64,000 nt of DNA from Ochotona curzoniae (GCF_017591425.1 NW_024465885.1:44139001-44203000), one strand, 5' to 3'; positions 1 to 59,562 are shown, counted from the stretch's first letter. Translations and numbers: made by a program. The notes: generated by a model not told the origin, from the letters alone.

Positions 1-313
1 TTTTTAAAAAGATTTATATATTTTTATGGGAAAGGCAGAAATTCAGAGAGAAGGAGATACAGAGGGGAAGAACATCCGTCCAATGATTCACTCCCAGAAC
101 TAAACCAAATCCGAAGCCAGGAGCCAACACCTCTCTGGGTCTCCCATGCGGGTGCAGGGTCCCAAGGCTTTGGGCCATCCTTGACTGCTTTCCCAGGCCA
201 CAAGCAGGGAGCTGGATGGGAAGCAGGGCTGCTGGGATTAGGATCAGCACCCATATGGGATCCTGGTGTGTGCAAGATGAGGACTTCAGCAACTAGGCTA
301 CTGTGCCCGGCCC
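1..313 (-). repeat. C-type SINE, minus orientation
   Basis: Starts with the reverse tail (tttttaaaaagatttat) and ends at the head (ctactgtgcccggccc). The B-box region and CATATGGG block are at about 240-262. Left edge cut by the window. Confidence 0.88.
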
Positions 314-1148
314 AATGTATACATGTTTCTTTCTTAACTCACTGGCGTATATGAAAGGTGATTTAGAACATGACCATTGAATAAATATGTGTACTATGAG
401 GCAGAAACTGATTCAGGGGAAAATAAAAATTACCTCATCTCACATTTTACAGTTAGCTTAGTGCCCATAACTGCCTTAGGAAATGCTTGTCCTGTGTTTC
501 AGACAGGAAATGAGGTCAAAAGCAGTGGTACTGCCACTCAGGCAGCTAGACAGTGGAGGACATACCCAAGCAATCAAACAATCAGAAATCACAGTCCACA
601 CTTTTAGTAATGATACTAATGATATAGTACCAGTAAGTTCATGTTTAAGACATAAAATTTGTGATCAGTATTTAGTAAAGGTGAATTGAATGACAGCGGA
701 TAGTTTATCACACCAAGTTCTGGTGATTATTCTGGTTTTTTTGGTGTTTTTTTTTTTTTTTTTTTTTTTCCTGTATTAAGTTGTGTCATGAATTCTGGAT
801 TCCCAGTGTGAGTGTAAGTAATCAGTAACTCAGGGGACATCCTGACATTCACTACATTGTATTTGAGTGAAGAGAGGCTGGAAGAAAGGAAACGATCCAC
901 CTCCATGTTTAAGCTATTTGCCTTTTTTCTTTTTTGCATGTGGTATTTTGAAGGTATTATATATGGATATATAGCTGTGTTTAAAGATACACTTCAAATT
1001 TTATTATCGGTAATTGACTAAACCACGTAACTTCAAGAATTATGGTTATGATTATAGGCATGTATAGATTCAGTACATTTTCTTAAAGACTGAATGTTAG
1101 TTTTTGTAGTAATTTACTAAGCTAATGAAAGCTCCTTCTGTTTCTCAG
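314..1148. other. SON: SON intron, no gene seen
   Basis: AT-rich intron upstream of the first SON exon in the window. It holds a 27-nt poly-T run at about 743-769. Short open frames here are unsupported. Confidence 0.6.
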
Positions 1149-1265
1149 ATTGATGCCTGGGCTCAGCTGAACTCTATCCCTGGCCAGTTCACAGGAAGTA
1201 CAGGAGTCCAGGTTCTGACGCAAGAACAACTGGCCAATACTGGTGCCCAAGCCTGGATTAAAAAG
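1149..1265 (+). CDS. SON: SON coding exon (pre-G-patch linker)
   Basis: 117 nt, 39 codons, phase 0 at both ends. Acceptor tttctcag at 1141-1148; donor gtatat from 1266. It encodes the segment from IDAWAQLNSIPGQF to AWIKK. Confidence 0.95.
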
Positions 1266-4200
1266 GTATATAATATATGTACATACATAAAATACTTAAG
1301 TACGAAGTCCAAAGTTTTCAGAAAATGTTTCATTAAAAAAATGCATGACAAGGCCAGTGACTCTAACCAAAGTTTCATAGTAAATCTGCTGTGTGTGTAC
1401 TCCAGGATGGACATTGAAGATGGACAAGATCATGGGAAATGTATAAATATGGCTCAAGAGCCACTTGTATCCTGCGGTTATTTTTTTTTTTTAATTGCTG
1501 TTGCTGTTTTTGGTGGGGGTGGTTTTATTTAACTTTTTGAATGCTAACGTATCAGGTGCTGTTCAGAATATTCCACAGTTCCTGCTGGACTACTAACCTA
1601 ATCATTCCAAAGCAGTGGTTCTCAAATTTTTACTTCATCATGGGAAACTTTATTGCAGGTTTATTCTTGGTAGATCACTGCCCCGAGCCCTCCACCCCTC
1701 TCATTTTCTTCCTTCTCCCCCTCTGTCCTGCCCTCGCATTAGTGCTTGCGTCCTTATGTAAGAGCCCTTGGGTTTTACTTCTCACATCTTGTGACCTCCA
1801 GCCCTGGATTCCTCTAAGTTGTCAGCTGTGGATGACAGCAAGTGGGTGGGAGGCCCTAGACGTAGCACTGCATGTGGTGATCTTGCTGTGGGACTGGAAC
1901 GCTGGGGGATGCTAGAGTGTGGGGTGGGCAGTGCTGAAGGGTGGTGTCGGGGTGATGGGGTGGGGATGGAGATTGCCCTCTGTGGAACACCATTTAGGCA
2001 CTGGTGGCCTATGGTGATCCATAGGATCAATTTGAGAACCACTGACTTTATGAAATAAACAGGATATCTAAGACCTAAAGTCAAGGGCGAAAACGGACAG
2101 CTCGTGCCATGAAGATCTAGGTGCATCTGGTTGGGATTCCTGCACTGACCCCTGTGAACTCCACCTATGGCTGCCTCATTGTCGGGGGAGTCCTAGGTGG
2201 CTGAGAAAGGCTTGCTGAAGAAAAAGCAGTCTGCTGAAGGGATGTGGCTTGGTTGGATGGGTGATGGGAAATTTGTTTCAGGAGTACTGGCAGCATAGCA
2301 GTGCTGAAAACTGGGAGGCGGCGTGGTCTAATGGATTGGGAAGGTTTCTTTGTCCTGCTGTACACCTGACTCCTTGTGTGATCATGGGCAAGTAATTCTT
2401 TGAAATTTCAAAGTCTCCCAAGTGTCTGGTGGAGACAAGTCCTTCCTACTGTTTTATGGAGTGGTAATCGATAATTGACTAGGTAAATATAGAGATGCAG
2501 TGTGTGCCAGTGAACGATTAGATCTCCGAGAAAGTGAGATTTTTGATGCTTTAGGCATTTGACATAAAGTATTTCAATTGTGATAGTTTTATTGCTGTTG
2601 ATTCTCATTAAGACACTAGTGTGAAGCATGAATTCTCATTTTACCTGCTAAAACATTTTAAATACTTTATTGTGGGTTTGTGCCTGGAAGTTTTAAAAAC
2701 CTTATCATAAAATACTCTATTTTAAAAATAGGTTAGTGTAGAATTTGAAAACATGGGTCTAACTTGATGGGAAGAATTGTAAATGCATACGTAGTCAAAA
2801 TTTCCTGAAGTTTGAGAAGTCAGTAGTTTATGAAGTTGGGAATAAAGCTTAGGCATGCAAAGTAGGTCCATAGTAAATTTAGAAATTTAGAAATTTTTAG
2901 GTGGGCACATTGGAAAGTGAGTCCACCACAAAACGTTGGTCTCCATCTGTATCACATGTACTTTTTGTAACATTACATATCTATAATACTTTCGTCATCC
3001 TGTTAAGATAAAAGGGAAATCCTCTCTGATTTAATTGCCTCAAATAGTTTGCTCTGAAACAGTTGAGTATTCTAGGCAGTTCGCAAAATTTAAATGTGAA
3101 TATGTTTAGGACATAGTGGTTTTACTGGTTTTGTCTTTGTTTCTCATAGACTCCTTTGGAGAGTAGATATTATAAAAAGTGTATTCCTGTAGAATTACGA
3201 TATGAAAGGTTACTTGCCAAAGGATTTTTTTTTTTTAATGAGTCCATATATTGTCAATGGACAATTGAAGATTTACCTCAGATATGGTCTTCCGATAAAT
3301 TTTCCGTTTAGAAAACTTGATCAGTCATTTAGCTTCTTTCTTGCTTGCTTACTGATTTTCAGTCCAGAAAAATACCAACAATCCTTGAATTAATTCTTTT
3401 TTTTTGCCGTCATTTTAGAGGAAAAAATTAGTTTAATCAATATTCTCATCCATCAGTAAAATTTTTATGTGTTTTTTGATTTGGTTTTTAAAGAACCTCT
3501 GCTTTCTGGAATTGAATGGTCTGGACATGACCTGATCAATAAGATTATTGTGGTCTCATTAGTCAGCTTTGATTGTTTACCTGCATACACACTTGGATGA
3601 ACATGAAACTACCAGAGAACGGAAGCATAACTGGAAACCTGGGGGTTCTGGGGGTTTATTTTGTACTCTGCACAGTTGCCCTTTTTTTTAGGAGTGTATC
3701 CTGGAAAAGAGGGGCGGATGAACCTGGAAGTAAGTAAAAGTCATTCTAGGCGTGTAGCATCAAGGCAGTTGATTTCCCAAGCATCAGCTAACTTTTCTCT
3801 TGATACATCCACACTGCATGGCCTGCACCAAATAAGGAAACTGAACCAGGGGTATGTTTTACCTCTAGAGCTGCCTCCTTCCATCAGAGCACCTTTTTAA
3901 ACTTAATGTCTAGTCACACACCATTGGCATGTTTTCTGCTCAGCATTTAATTACAAAGCTGAGAAATAAATTTATGCTCTTTTGTTACAGTGGCTTTTTT
4001 GTATTTAGTATTAACTATCAATATAGGAAATGAAAATACTATTTCCTTAATTGTTGAAACTTTTTACTTCCTCTGTTGATAAGTTAGTAACTGCTACATG
4101 TTTGCTGGAGAATGTAAATCTTAAAGTTTGTTAAGAAGGGGAGATAAAAGATGATTTGGAGAGGTTTTTAAATGGCAATAATGCTCACCAGAATTCACTT

Positions 4201-7200
4201 TTACATATATAAAGATGCCCATTACAGAGGTGTCAGTTATTTCCAGCACCTGAGCTTCACTGTTGATCATGCTTATATACATAGTTGTGCATCTTAGGAC
4301 ATTAAGTCTTTTGCTGCTTTGATGGAAATTATGGTTCAGTGGGTTGGATACAAGAGAGATGATTGTTCACAGAATAACCTGTGAACTTTCACCCCTCTGT
4401 ATGGAAACTTGTTTCAGGGCCAAATCCTTGTAGCTGTCTTCTTGCCCCGGTCAGTGCCAGCCGTACTATTCCCAACACTGCTGCTGCCGAGGCCTAGGTA
4501 TGTAAACATTTAAGGAGTTTTTTCAAAGTCTTTTAACATCAAGCTAGGCTTAAAAGAATTCAGATTCGTTTGGTGTACTGGCAGGGTATTTTATGTGTGT
4601 ATTGTGTAAATATATCTTAAAGAGCTATCTTTTGCTTCATAGGGATTTTCTAAGTAAAATGTTTATACTTGCCTTTAGTAGAATGGGGAGAAAACTTTGG
4701 ATGACAGCAGTATACTTCTTCAGTGTCCAAACAGTTTCTAAATGATTTCTGGGCTTTATTCATAAACTAGGTACACCGGGAAAATTAATATTGTTTACTT
4801 TTTTAACATTGCCTTCTTTTTATTTTGCAAGCTAAGAAGAAATACCAGTGAACCTAAATAGTGGACGGAAACAGGAGTGTTCTGATTGTTTTTTGGAGGG
4901 GGGCATGAGGGACCATTGCTTTAACACTATCAATTATTTGCCTCTTTTGTGACTATCAATACCATGTGTTAATGTGAATTCACTAGTACATACACTGCAG
5001 TTTCGATTAAGCACTGAAGCAATGAAATTTAATTGCTGTAACAGATATAGAAGTAAAATAAGATTTTTTCCTTTTTGAAAAGTTGTCAGTTACCATATAG
5101 ATGTTCTAACTGTAAAATTTGGACATTTTACCTTTTTTTCTTTGGATAGGATCAGTTCTTACGAGCTGCCCCAGTGACTGGAGGAATGGGAGCCGTTCTG
5201 ATGAGGAAAATGGGCTGGAGAGAAGGAGAAGGACTAGGGAAAAACAAAGAAGGAAATAAAGAACCCATCCTAGTTGATTTCAAGACAGATCGTAAAGGTG
5301 AAATATTGCTGTTCAGACTGTGTACTTCCTTCTACATGTCGGATTTCCTTATCTTTCTGCAGATACCTCCTAGGTGTGCAGAGTTAACTAGATTTCATGT
5401 TCGATAAGGGGGTTTCTACTCCATTCTCTCTTGCTTCAGACCATATGCTTAGATTTGTTTTTCCGTTCAAAGTATATACAAATTCCTTTTGCTCTCTTTA
5501 AAATGCTATTTTGTCTTAACAAGTCTTTCTGCTTGTTTTCTTTTCAAACTGAATATTTCTGTTGGGGAAATTTTCTACATTGCCTTATTAGGACTCTTGC
5601 TATTTTCAGATAGCTTAGTAGAAAATATATAGCTTGTGTACCCACAGGTAACAGCCTAATCTTCATGATTTTGTTCCTTAAAATATTCTAAGTGGAATCA
5701 TGAGGGATGGCCATTGTCTTAGAAGGTTGTTTCCAAAGTTCAGAAAAGTGGAGAATTGAAATGCCGATTTGTTCTTTTTAAGTCCAACAGTAAGTTGAGG
5801 CAACCTGAGTAATTAATCTGGCTTAACGAGTTTGGAAACAGATGAGCTCTGAAACTAGAAAGGAACTACCTTAACTCCCAGGAGCAATCTTGAAATTATT
5901 AAACATGGCCTTGAGTTCTCAGGCAACACTCTGTCTCCTAAAACAGGCTTGGGAAATCTACTGGGATAGGATTTAGGAATGTTGGAGAAGTTCCACTAAT
6001 ATACACTTGTGAATGTTAGAATAATATTGTTTTTGGTTAGTAATATAGGCAGCTCTGATTTGGTAACAAATTGGCCTTTTGAAAGCTACTTTTGAGTGAA
6101 TAAAATATAATCATCACTGTTGCTGACATTACAAAGGACGTGGATTCTCAATATATATGCTTATTCATATATGAGATTCTTAATGGTTTTTGTATATTAT
6201 AATTGATTGAAAACAAGCTACTGATAAAGGTACTGCAGAACAACCTACTGATACACTAAGTATACATCCACAGTAAATCTGAGTTCTGGCTTCAAGGTCT
6301 TTCCTCCATGTTTGTAGTTTGTGTTGGGAATTAAAATAATAGAAATTTATTTGGTGAACATTGCTGTTTTCCATCTTAAAGGTCTTGTTGCAGTAGGGGA
6401 AAGAGCACAAAAGAGGTCTGGGAACTTCTCTGCTGCAATGAAAGATTTGTCAGGTGAGAAAACCCTTTTGTGTGCGTCTCACCTTGAATTTGTAATTTGT
6501 AGCAAAAGCAGTGGAATTCTAATTCATATATTTTTGTTTGCAGGCAAACATCCTGTGTCTGCCTTGATGGAAATCTGTAATAAGAGAAGGTGGCAACCAC
6601 CTGAATTCCTCCTGGTCCATGATAGTGGCCCTGACCATCGCAAACATTTTCTATTTAGGGTAAATATGCATTTCTGAATTACTTATACACATTAACTTGA
6701 TGATAGAGGGTGAGGGATGGCCATGGTATAAATTACATGACTAATACCATGTTACTGGGCTGGGTGTATTATTTGTGGGTAGAATGCAGTGGTTTTTGTT
6801 GTTGATTTAAAAAAAAAACATTAAGGGGTCATTTGTGAATCTTATTAAAAAATTAGAGGGAGTGCTATCGGTTAAATTTACTGATACTTTCTAGTTGCAT
6901 ATGGGGTATGGATCTGTTTTTATTTTCTGATTTGGAGACTAGCCATTAAATTCAGTCCTTCCTGCAATGATTTGCTATTTCTGGGTTGTGATTAAATTTG
7001 ATTTATATAGTATGGGTTTTAAGTTTTAGCATTTAGTGAAAAAATAAAAAAGCTAATAGATATTAAAGTTTGATGCTGTTCTTATTGTATGTTTTTCTTG
7101 AATAGGTATTGAGAAATGGAAGCCCTTACCAGCCCAATTGTATGTTTTTCTTGAATAGGTATTGATAAATGGAAGCGCTTACCAGCCCAGCTTTGCCAGC

Positions 7201-7317
7201 CCTAATAAGAAGCATGCTAAAGCCACAGCTGCTACTGTGGTTCTTCAAGCAATGGGCCTTGTACCAAAGGACCTCATGGCTAATGCCACTTGCTTCAGGA
7301 GTGCCTCACGTAGATAG
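1149..7317 (+). CDS. SON: SON, 3' part (last five coding exons: G-patch and dsRNA-binding domain)
   Basis: SON is a large nuclear-speckle protein that binds RNA and DNA and supports constitutive splicing of weak introns, including those of cell-cycle genes. Only the C-terminal end is in the window; the giant repeat and RS exons lie to the left. Coding exons are 1149-1265, 5150-5297, 6382-6453, 6544-6659 and 7159-7317 (stop TAG 7315-7317), all with AG/GT borders and continuous phase. The first exon gives the linker with LTQEQLANTGAQAWIKK. The second gives the G-patch (GGMGAVLMRKMGWREGEG, then GLGKN). The fourth and fifth form the dsRNA-binding domain: HPVSALMEICNKRRW, then GSAYQPSFASPNKKHAK, then ATAATVVLQAMG. 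The C-terminus is CFRSASRR. The match to mammalian SON as I remember it is essentially exact. The oddity is a duplicated 3' splice site in front of the last exon. Confidence 0.97.
1613..2044. mobile_element. hAT-like non-autonomous DNA transposon (Charlie/MER type)
   Basis: 432-bp element bounded by inverted repeats CAGTGGTTCTCAAATT (left) and AATTTGAGAACCACTG (right). These terminal bases are typical of mammalian Charlie-type elements. The flanking 8-mers (ttccaaag, actttatg) do not match, so the insertion is old or the target copies have decayed. In a SON intron. Confidence 0.72.
2315..2430 (+). repeat. MIR SINE fragment
   Basis: Contains gcgtggtctaatgg, then cctgactccttgtgtgatc and atgggcaagtaa, in the order and spacing of the MIR core. 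Ancient mammal-wide element. Confidence 0.6.
5150..5297 (+). CDS. SON: SON coding exon (G-patch)
   Basis: 148 nt, starts in phase 0 and leaves one base (G). Acceptor ttggatag; donor gtgaaa. It holds the glycine-rich G-patch, with the diagnostic MGWREGEGLGK pattern. This fold recruits DEAH-box helicases in other splicing factors. Confidence 0.97.
6382..6453 (+). CDS. SON: SON coding exon
   Basis: 72 nt. Acceptor cttaaag is unusual in ending AAG; donor gtgaga is strong. It encodes LVAVGERAQKRSGNFSAAMK and then DLS, joining the G-patch to the dsRNA-binding domain. The next intron is only 90 nt (6454-6543). Confidence 0.95.
6544..6659 (+). CDS. SON: SON coding exon (dsRBD first half)
   Basis: 116 nt, ends in phase 0 at AGG followed by gtaaat. 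It encodes the first helix and strands of the dsRNA-binding domain (HPVSALMEICNKRRW, then FLLVHDSGPDHRKHFLFR). Confidence 0.96.
7084..7189 (+). repeat. 53-bp tandem duplication across the SON last-exon 3' splice site
   Basis: Two adjacent 53-bp copies, 7084-7136 and 7137-7189. Each contains the same pyrimidine tract, the acceptor ttgaatag and the first 31 bases of the exon. They differ at two positions: 7113 G versus 7166 T, and 7124 C versus 7177 G. The downstream copy has the codons expected for SON. Confidence 0.93.
7159..7317 (+). CDS. SON: SON last coding exon (dsRBD second half and stop)
   Basis: 159 nt, 52 codons plus TAG. Starts GTA TTG ATA AAT GGA after the second of two identical acceptors. 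It encodes VLINGSAYQPSF, the KKHAKATAATVVLQAMG helix typical of dsRNA-binding domains, and the CFRSASRR tail. Using the upstream duplicate acceptor at 7105 would give a different, truncated end. Confidence 0.95.
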   Translation, partial: VLINGSAYQPSFASPNKKHAKATAATVVLQAMGLVPKDLMANATCFRSASRR

Positions 7318-8070
7318 ATTGAGGTTTTATATTAATCATTTCAGATAATTTTACTCTGCATCACAATGTATTTCCTCTTTAATGTTGTAAATATTTGGCA
7401 ATTTAAGACATTGTGTAAAAAGCAATCTGTACAAACATCTCCAGGCTTTGATTTTTGTACCATGGAAATTGTATTTAACCATACAGGGTTTTGGTATGTT
7501 TATATTGTTTACCTTAGTGATGTATTTGTTTAAGTGGCTAACATCCAAACAGTTGTTTGAAGGCATCAGTGATCTTCAGTGTGGAATGTTAATAACGCTT
7601 TTATACTGTATTTTGTACTATGATGTAACTCCCTTCCTATGGCTAGGCTGCTGTAACACTTGCCTGTAATCAGTGAAGGGCTGTGCACCTTGTACTATTT
7701 CACAATGGGTTCTGCTGGACAGATACTGGGCCAGTGTTATTGAGGTAATCAAGCAAGATCTGCTCCACGGGGCTAATGGCCACCATCTTCCCTTAAAATT
7801 TTGTAAAAGTTATAAAAAGTGATATGTTGTGTAATGATCAGCACTGAGTCCTGCATTCCCATTAAAGCCACTTGGATCGTGAGAGTGGAATCAAAATGAA
7901 AGTCTGACTAGAATTCTGCAGAGCCAAGTATGTTTAGTATGGCATTGAGTTGTGATATAGTTTTACTTTGATGTGCATTTTGAATTTCAGCTACACCTAG
8001 ATAGACATAAAATAATTAAATGCTGTAACCAACTTACCTAATAAAATTGGCAACCAGCCACTATTTTGTT
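7318..8070 (+). other. SON: SON 3' untranslated region
   Basis: AT-rich non-coding sequence from the TAG to just past the AATAAA at 8040-8045. A 73-codon open frame here (7448-7669) shows no family resemblance and is taken as chance. An ATTAAA at 7861-7866 could serve as a proximal signal. Confidence 0.75.
8040..8045 (+). terminator. SON polyadenylation signal (AATAAA)
   Basis: Canonical hexamer 723 bp after the SON stop codon. The alternatives ATTAAA at 7861-7866 and 8015-8020 lie upstream. Confidence 0.65.
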
Positions 8071-8199
8071 GACTATGAAAGTTTGTTAATTTTTAGGGTC
8101 TGATAGAGTATTTCCTGTGTATTACAGTGGTATTCATATGCTATGTCTCTAAACTTTATTTTCAAAGCTTAAGGCCCAAATACAAACTTCTCTGGAACA

Positions 8200-8867
8200 A
8201 ATGTGGTGATTTATTTTCTGGATTATAAACACATACCTTACTAAATACTGTTACTTCTTTACCCAATGCTTTTAGTTTCTAAACACTTTTATTTAAAAAC
8301 AACAACTTGAAGCACACACAAGGACCTGTGAGACATTCAAGGGCATGATGGGCGGTTGAACGTACTTTCTTTCCTGGATGGCACACACACAAACTACCCT
8401 TTGAGTTGACATGCATTCAAAATGACATCTCAAGAGAGGAATTATAAATCGGCATCTTAAGAGCTAAAATAGAGGCATCAAGAGTCAGCTTAGTCGATGC
8501 TAAGAGTTGAAGGAAGTGTACAGGAGAGCAGTGGTTTGCACTGAAGCCACTAGTGACATCACTGCCATACTTTAGTGCCCCATTTGTAAGGAATTAATGA
8601 TGCTTTCTACTCAGGTGACAATTTAACAATTCCCAACGTTTAACTTGCACTCAGAATCTGGAAATTCAGCATCATAATAAAACAAATATTGACTTCAAAC
8701 CTCAGTCCTATAGCCCGGTGCATGTAATAAAAGTAACATCTATAAACACTTCTGCATTTTTAGCAAATCCTTAGTTTTCAAAAGTAATGTAAGGCCAAAG
8801 AATCTTGAATTTCTTTGCTAGGTTGTTTTTGTTTTCCTCAAAGATTCCTTTTAGGCTTACTTTGATG
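8200..8867 (-). other. DONSON: DONSON 3' untranslated region
   Basis: Non-coding sequence downstream of the DONSON stop codon, on the minus strand. It contains two candidate AATAAA signals and no SINE. It converges on the SON 3'UTR with a gap of at most about 200 bp. Confidence 0.7.
8288..8293 (-). terminator. DONSON polyadenylation signal (AATAAA, minus strand)
   Basis: TTTATT on the plus strand, about 575 bp past the DONSON stop codon. A second one at 8210-8215 would extend the transcript to within about 170 bp of the SON signal. Confidence 0.55.
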
Positions 8868-20169
<11,302 letters not shown>

Positions 20170-20208
20170 GGCCGGCGCTGAGGGCCCGCTCGCCCGGCCG
20201 CCCGCAGC

Positions 20209-20253
20209 CACTTCCCGCGCGCGCCGGCCCCGCCCCCGGAAGGCCCCGCCCCC
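20209..20253 (-). promoter_or_regulatory. Proximal DONSON promoter elements: E2F/ETS-like site and two GC boxes
   Basis: Read on the minus strand, GCGCGGGAAGTG contains overlapping E2F-like (GCGCGGGAA) and ETS-like (GGGAAGTG) matches about 40-50 bp upstream of the ATG. Two Sp1-type GC boxes lie just upstream. The sites are seen; use by E2F, which would suit a replication gene, is inference. Confidence 0.5.
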
Positions 20254-20449
20254 GGCGGCGCGGAGCATGCGCGGCCGGCCGCGGCCAGGCGCCGCCCAGG
20301 CGCACGCGCGCGCGCCCTCGCGCGGGGTGCGCGCCCCTCCGGGGACGGGGGGCCCGGCAGTGCCGGGGGCGCGGGGACGGGCGGCGCGCTGGGCGGGAGC
20401 CCCCGGGAGAGAGCACGCAGCTCCGCCCACGGGCCAACCCCGCACAAGC

Positions 20450-20797
20450 TCTCCTGTAGGATCCGGGGGAACCCGGGCGAATGCACAACATTTAACAGCG
20501 CGTGGGATATTTTCAAGGCTTGAAAAGATACAGAAACGGTAACTAAAACGGATGGCAGAATATTCTCTTCGGAAGCTAACAATAAAAACATCTCAACCAG
20601 TTGCACATTTTTCAAAGACTTTTCAAATCTGCCAATAAACCCTGCGTGTTTTGCGTGAAGACAGCGAGAAGGCAGGGTCTAAGGATGGAGCAACTTGCTT
20701 TTATGGTCTTTGATTGGTCCCAACCAGTTCCAAGGAAGCCTCTGGCTTCAAACACTAGTACGGGTTCATCCACCTGAGGCTTCAGAAACAAGAAAAA
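20450..20797 (-). other. CRYZL1 3'UTR and junction with the DONSON promoter
   Basis: No AATAAA or ATTAAA is present on the minus strand between the CRYZL1 stop and the CpG island. The best variant hexamer is CATAAA at 20705-20700. The transcript must therefore use a weak signal or run into the DONSON promoter. Confidence 0.5.
20687..20786 (-). pseudogene. Decayed tandem copy of the CRYZL1 last exon
   Basis: Downstream of the CRYZL1 stop codon, sequence at an offset of about 117 bp resembles the last exon (around 70% by eye). It shares the GATGARCCCGT, TTTGARGCC and AAAAGCAAGTTG blocks and a preceding pyrimidine-rich acceptor-like stretch. Splicing into it from exon 11 would meet a stop within about ten codons, so it looks non-functional. 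It lies in the 3'UTR. Confidence 0.75.
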
Positions 20798-57726
<36,929 letters not shown>

Positions 57727-58261
57727 GGTCACCTAAAACACACACATCATACACACATGTGAAACAAAATCTCCAGAAGCAAAAATGAAAAAATATTGCT
57801 GGCAAAGGATCAAAGGACAAGCATAAATGCAGTTTACAAACAAGGACATTTATACGATTGGTCTTTCCTAATGTGATCAAATCAAAGACCACTAAGCTAT
57901 TTCTGGATACATGTCTTACTACGAATGGCTCTGGGGTTCAACCTTTCACTATTAGCTTAATTCATTTTGTTACTCAATAAAAATATTACATGCACTTAAA
58001 AAACAAAATATGGGCCAGAAAAACTCAGTTTTATTTATCAATGGTAAAAAAAGAAGATCCTTAAATTTACATATTTTTAAATTTTAAAGTCTTAAAGTAG
58101 AGGGCCAAGACACTGGCTGAAATTGGGCCTGATTCTTCTGTACTGGGCTATCCATTGGGCAGTGTTGGTAGGTAAGCTTGCATGGACCACCAGAGGTAAC
58201 CCTAAAGATCCCACGCTGTAATTTTCACAAACATCACATCACAGGATTTTTTAAAAAACAG

Positions 58262-58583
58262 ATTTTTTTTTTTTAAATTGGAAAGGCAGATCAGATTTAC
58301 AGAGAAGAGAGACAGAAAAGATCTTGCACATGCTGGTTCACTCCCCAACTGGCTACAACAGCCGGAGCTGAGCTAATCCGAAGACACAAAGCAGGGGTTT
58401 CTTCCAGGTCTCCCACATGGGTGCAGGGTCTCAAGGCTTTGAGTCATCTTCTATTGCTTTTCCAGGCCACAAGCAGGGAGCTGGATGGGAAGTGGGGTAG
58501 TCAGGACATGAACTGGTACCCATATGGGATCCTGGCGCATGCAAGGCAAGTATTCAGCCGCCAGGCTATTATGCTAGGTCCAG
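58262..58583 (-). repeat. C-type SINE, minus orientation
   Basis: ttaaattggaaaggcagatc to attatgctaggtcc. Confidence 0.9.
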
Positions 58584-58794
58584 GATCTTAATATAAATTT
58601 TATAGGCAAAAAGCACAAAAATCTCAGGCACATGGTCTGTGAGGAGACAAGACTCAGCAGAACCACCAAAGTTCCCTGGCGCCCCCTTTAGCCTTTACCT
58701 TCCACTATCTTCCTTTTCTAGTATCTACTGTCTTGAGTTGTCATGATACAGATTAGTTGTTTTTTTTTAACTTTATTAGATTTGTCTTCACTAT

Positions 58795-58873
58795 TTATTG
58801 ATTTAGCTTGAAAATTAGAGTTACAGAGATGGAAGGAGGGATAGAAAAATCTTCCACCACACTGGCTCCAATA
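58795..58873 (-). repeat. C-type SINE 3' fragment
   Basis: tttattgatttagcttgaaa to cttccaccacactggctcc; the head is absent. Confidence 0.65.
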
Positions 58874-59245
58874 TTTCTGAGTCTTAGGGATGCTGTCTGT
58901 AGCTAAAACACATTCATTCACATTGCAACACAGTACTCCTCTGTATTAATAAACTCAGAATACAGTGCAGACATTTGAATTGTTTCCAGCAGAGACATCT
59001 TAAAAATTATCCAGGTAAGAATTTTTATGTGCCTACTTTTTGGTGAAATTATTATCATTGCATTTATGTTATGAATTAGGAAAGTGGATCTTGCAGAGTA
59101 TGGATGCAAGGCCTCTATTCTCAGTACTAGCCAGACCAGAACTGGGACACAAACCACCAATTCTAAACCAAATATTTAGTTACTTTAGTATTCAGTGACT
59201 TCTTAAAGAGACATTCCATTCACAACTATAATACTTTGTCTTTTT

Positions 59246-59562
59246 AAAAAAGATTTATTTATTTTCAAGGCAGATATACAGAGAGCAGGGGATACAGAAA
59301 GATCTTCTGTCCATTGGTTCACTCCCCAAGTGGCCACAATGGCCAGAGCTGAGCCATTCAGGAGCCACGAGCTTCTTCCGGGTCACTTATGAAGGTGCAG
59401 GGTCCCTCCCTACGCTTTGGGTCATTCTCTACTGCTTTCCCAGGTCACAAGCAGGGAGCTGGATGGGAAGTGGAGCAGCTGGGACACTAACCAGCGCCCA
59501 CATGGGATCCCAGCGTATGCTAAGAGAGGACTTACTCACCAGGCCATCATGATGGGCCCTAG
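59246..59562 (-). repeat. C-type SINE, minus orientation
   Basis: aaaagatttatttattttc to catcatgatgggccc. Confidence 0.9.

Larger units (their letters stand above)
1266..5149. other. SON: SON intron with a hAT-like element and a MIR
   Basis: 3.9 kb intron without SINEs of the C-repeat family. Apart from 1613-2044 and 2315-2430, nothing recognisable was seen. An alternative terminal exon of SON may fall here but I cannot place one. Confidence 0.55.
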
